Below are positions 61,186-64,000 of a stretch of DNA of 64,000 bases, piece by piece (the first letter of the stretch is position 1; the number at the start of each line of letters is the position of its first letter). Both the position numbers and the translations under genes were made by a program. This stretch comes from Closterium sp. NIES-65 (Eukaryota > Streptophyta > Zygnematophyceae > Desmidiales > Closteriaceae). The DNA is taken from NCBI GenBank assembly GCA_948144175.1, contig CANXME010002052.1, forward strand, positions 1 through 64,000, given 5' to 3'. Under the pieces are notes generated by a model. The model was not told the origin of the DNA, searched no databases, and worked only from the letters and a program-made list of their open reading frames with translations.

Positions 61186-62417
61186 AAACAAGCTCTTGAT
61201 GAGTAGATCCCGGATCTGTATTCAGATGGTCGAACTGATAGAGCTAAGCATGACATTGAGTAAGTTGAAGTTCTCAGAAGGAGCCATGGCGGAGAGCCAT
61301 TCATCGAACGGTTGAATCAAGGGAAGATCGGTAGTGCAATTCTCGTTCACTTACCTGTTTTCCAGTTTCATTCAGAAACTCATGTAGCGCAATGAAGTGA
61401 GAACAATGTGTACAGAACCGAAGTAGCTCGAATGGTGAATGCCACCTTGTTGTGGGCTCGTGCAGGCCTGGGCGCTTCGCACGAGGTTCCGACCAAACCC
61501 ACAGCCAGCGACGTGGCGTGCTCCTCTTTGGCGTGGGAGTGCACGACAGACCAAGTTCCTTCGCGAATCGGTTGCGACGAATCCTCGCAGGACATTTTGG
61601 CATGACCGACAAATGCGAGCACAGAAGACATTCGCGAATACTCCATACGACGACAGAGTAACCACTTCTCATCCCTCGCCTGCAACAACTGCCCGCAGAC
61701 CTGTTGCGGCTGCGTTCAGCAGTCAATCGTGGGCTCCTGCCCTGGTAACAAATTCGCTACATCACCTCTCAACGAATCAGAAGCAGCCTAGCGAACCTTT
61801 GCAGCTTTGGCGCCTCTTTTCAAGCCTGATTTCCAGGTTTGGAACATTTTGTGGGAGTCTCTAGGTTCCGCTGAACCTTTCAGTTTCAGGTCTTGGGAAC
61901 TCCAGAACAGCGCAACATTGCGAGCAGCACCAGTGACTGCTGCTGTTGCTCTTCCTCCTGAGCAGTACTCACGTCAGGGAGATGGCTCGTCATTTTTGAG
62001 CAAGGTGATTCTGAAGGCTGATTTCTGTGGGTGATTCCAAGGTGTCAGTTTCAGAAGCACTACGTAGGAGCATCAAAAGTTCCCAGCTGCTTTCTTGAAC
62101 TTCTAGTGCAGCCTGGGAGTCTTAGTCCTGTAGCATTTCACGCTAACGTTACTGCGTAAGCGGTGCGTCAACCGCTTATAGTTCAGCCTAACTTACTATA
62201 TTCATATCATCTTCCGACTTGGGAAGTACTTGTCTAACGTCGCTAACTACTGAACCTGAAATAGGTCTACTCGTCTAACGTCGCTAACTACTGAACCTGG
62301 GATAGGTCTGCTTCTACTTCGTTCACAATAATGCAACCAACTTCAAGACTCCACTGCTCTTCGTAGTATTTTACCTCTTAACTTAACCTGAAGCCCTTCT
62401 GTTGAGCTTACTTAACA
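61186..62417. other. Intergenic, with a 43-bp duplication
   Basis: No gene is convincing. GTCTAACGTCGCTAACTACT and flanks are duplicated at 62232-62270 and 62275-62313, in the presumed promoter of the gene starting at 62418. Confidence 0.45.
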
Positions 62418-64000
62418 ATGACTACAGTACCACTTACTAGCGATGTTACTGACACTTCGTCGCGACGTCACGAAAGCGCGTCCTTTCGACGGTCGTCGCA
62501 GGAGCGCAAAGAAGACGTCGCAGCATCAGATAAACACCTGCCTCGGCACGTGTCCAAGACGACCTTTGCGTCTCTTATACGACAGCTTGTTAACGTCCAA
62601 AAGTAAGTGGCTTGATCTCATTTTCGTTAGAGCTCGCTTCCTTCCATCTACTTACCGATTAAGTGTTTCTGTTTATTCAAAGGTTTTCTGACATTGATTA
62701 CTCACCTCCTTAATTTCTCCCCACTATATCCCCACCTCCTTCCCTCTTGGATAATTGTCAATACCCACTGTAATTGTCGCCTCGGCGAACCAACAGCAAG
62801 ACCCACCCCTCTCCGTCCCACGACTCTTCGCCTTGCCTGCCGAACCTGGGCAAACTCCGAAGCTCGCTGTCCGCCGAGCCTCCGTCCGTTCCTCTCACTC
62901 TTCGTCTAGTCCCTCCTGGCTCGGGGATCATTTGGTGTTCCCAACTGCAAGCCCAGGACTCGTACGGTCACTACGCGCCGAGCTACCTCCAATCTAGAAG
63001 AGTTTGTCACCAATGGGAGCCGCCTCACATGTAAGACACCTGAATACGTCCTACCTATTGATGTACACCACATTCTACATCCTACATTCATAAAGACGGG
63101 AAGAGAAACGCCCACCCCGTCTCCTCCGTCCCCACCATTCGTCACGTGTGTTTCTTCCCTCACATTTTCTCCCCCCCCCCTTTCCCCCCGCGCATCCTGT
63201 GTCCGTTTATGTGTTTCATTCCTCGACGTCCACAGCAGCCCATCTCAGAGCGTCTTTTGAGGTTCTTGCGGCGCAGGCGCTGACAATGGCTTGCTTTTGA
63301 GACGTCTCAAAAGTGTCCCCCCTCACCTCCCTTCTTCCCCCCCGCATTCCCCGACTTCCACAGCAGCCCATCTCAGAGCGTCTTCGAGGTACTTGCGGCG
63401 CAGGCGCTGACAATGGCTTGCGCGCAGGAGGGGCGGCAATCAGCAGCGGAAGGGCAGCAAATACCGCGGAAACGGACACACGGAAGCGAACACAGAGGGG
63501 TGTATAGAGAGGTGTATGGACAGAAGCATAGCGCACATAGGGTCGCTGATTCGGGGATGTTGGTGAAGCAAGCAGAGCAAGCCACGGCTAGGGGAGAGGT
63601 ATCAGCTGGGGCAGAGGCACGGGCAGGAACAGAAGCAGCAGCACGGACAGAAGCAGAAGCAGGAGAGAAGGAGGTTCGTGGAGTCCTACTAGCTAAAAGC
63701 TGCGGTTCAAATCCCAACGACCCGTCTAACCCCCAGCTGGCTCGGGGTGCTGGTCTATTTGCTCAGGATAGTGAACCCCGCGTGTCTCAATCTCAGCCGT
63801 CCGATAGTGAAGGGATTTATCTGATGGGGATAGATGCGCTGGAAGCTGCGCTGGCACTGAAAAGACGGGAGGAGGAAGGGGTGGAGGAGAGGGAGGGGAT
63901 TGAAATAGAAGAAGAGGAAAAGGAAGAGGAAAAGGGAGAGGAGAGGGAAGAGGGGGTGGTGTGTATAAAACGGATAGAGGGGACTTTTGGAGGAAGTGAT
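62418..64000 (+). CDS. Unrecognised gene, 3' end beyond window
   Basis: Exon 1 (62418-62602) starts MTTVPLTSDVTDTSSRRHES, ends LIRQLVNVQ, and meets a perfect GTAAGT donor with two bases over. Exon 2 from 63364 supplies the third base after CCACAG and stays open to the window end: SPSQSVFEVLAAQALTMACA, then an Ala/Glu/Arg-rich stretch, then GIYLMGIDALEAALALKRRE and a long Glu run. An earlier copy of exon 2 at 63236 meets TTT TGA after ten codons, so the second copy is the usable one. The protein looks largely disordered and charged. Function unknown. Confidence 0.5.
63295..63312. repeat. 18-bp palindrome, ACGT centre
   Basis: Perfect TTTTGAGACGTCTCAAAA. It separates two copies of a roughly 60-bp exon segment ending GGCGCTGACAATGGCTTGC (63276-63294 and 63403-63421). 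Confidence 0.9.

Noticed and set aside
63700-63725. GGTTCAAATCCCAACGACCC as a tRNA T arm
   Set aside because: It resembles a T-loop box but lies inside the open exon 2 frame and no full cloverleaf is visible upstream.

Overview
The window reads as nuclear DNA of a green plant lineage, most likely a streptophyte green alga or early-diverging land plant. It has GC-rich, intron-rich genes with plant-type family members: a class II sirtuin of the SRT2/SIRT4 type, an ArfGAP of the AGD14 type, a Uup-type ABC-F ATPase with a transit-peptide-like N terminus, and a Ty1/copia element. It also has a CEP164-like WW protein. No bacterial operon features, rRNA or tRNA were seen. The species cannot be fixed from this sequence alone.

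Layout: 1-5691 (+), 3' part of a DxD glycosyltransferase gene. 7011-11134 (+), choline-transporter-like (CTL/SLC44) membrane protein. 11954-12660 (-), a two-exon gene for a 61-residue protein. 13519-17778 (+), SRT2-type sirtuin, with nine exons resolved in phase. 18003-20410 (-), short-chain dehydrogenase, five exons resolved in phase. 21569-28196 (+), AGD14-type ArfGAP with a very long low-complexity tail. 29558-40157 (-), CEP164-like WW and coiled-coil protein, with a 1.75 kb CA microsatellite in one intron. 41796-49102 (+), Uup-type ABC-F ATPase. 50260-51593 and 58498-59045, minisatellite arrays, split by an intact copia element at 51594-58497. 59046-62417, mostly empty with one unrecognised ORF. 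62418-64000 (+), start of an unrecognised gene that leaves the window. Between 7011 and 49102 the genes mostly alternate in strand, giving shared divergent promoter regions and tight convergent ends.

The most striking property is structural. Almost every host gene 'stutters': individual exons with part of their flanking introns are repeated in tandem two to seven times, usually with one intact copy and several decayed ones. At many of these duplication junctions sits an 18-bp palindrome, TTTTGAG-NNNN-CTCAAAA, whose central four bases are themselves one of several palindromes (GCGC, TCGA, ACGT, AATT). Seven perfect copies and about thirteen degenerate or half copies occur in 64 kb. I know of no described family like this and regard it as the best candidate for an undescribed system, either a miniature element or a scar of a duplication process.

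The genes do not form a pathway; they are unrelated housekeeping functions (glycosylation, transport, NAD-dependent deacylation, oxidoreduction, vesicle coat control, cilium/centrosome-type scaffold, ribosome-associated ATPase). Exon boundaries were chosen by splice consensus, reading phase and family similarity recalled from memory, with no alignment or expression data.
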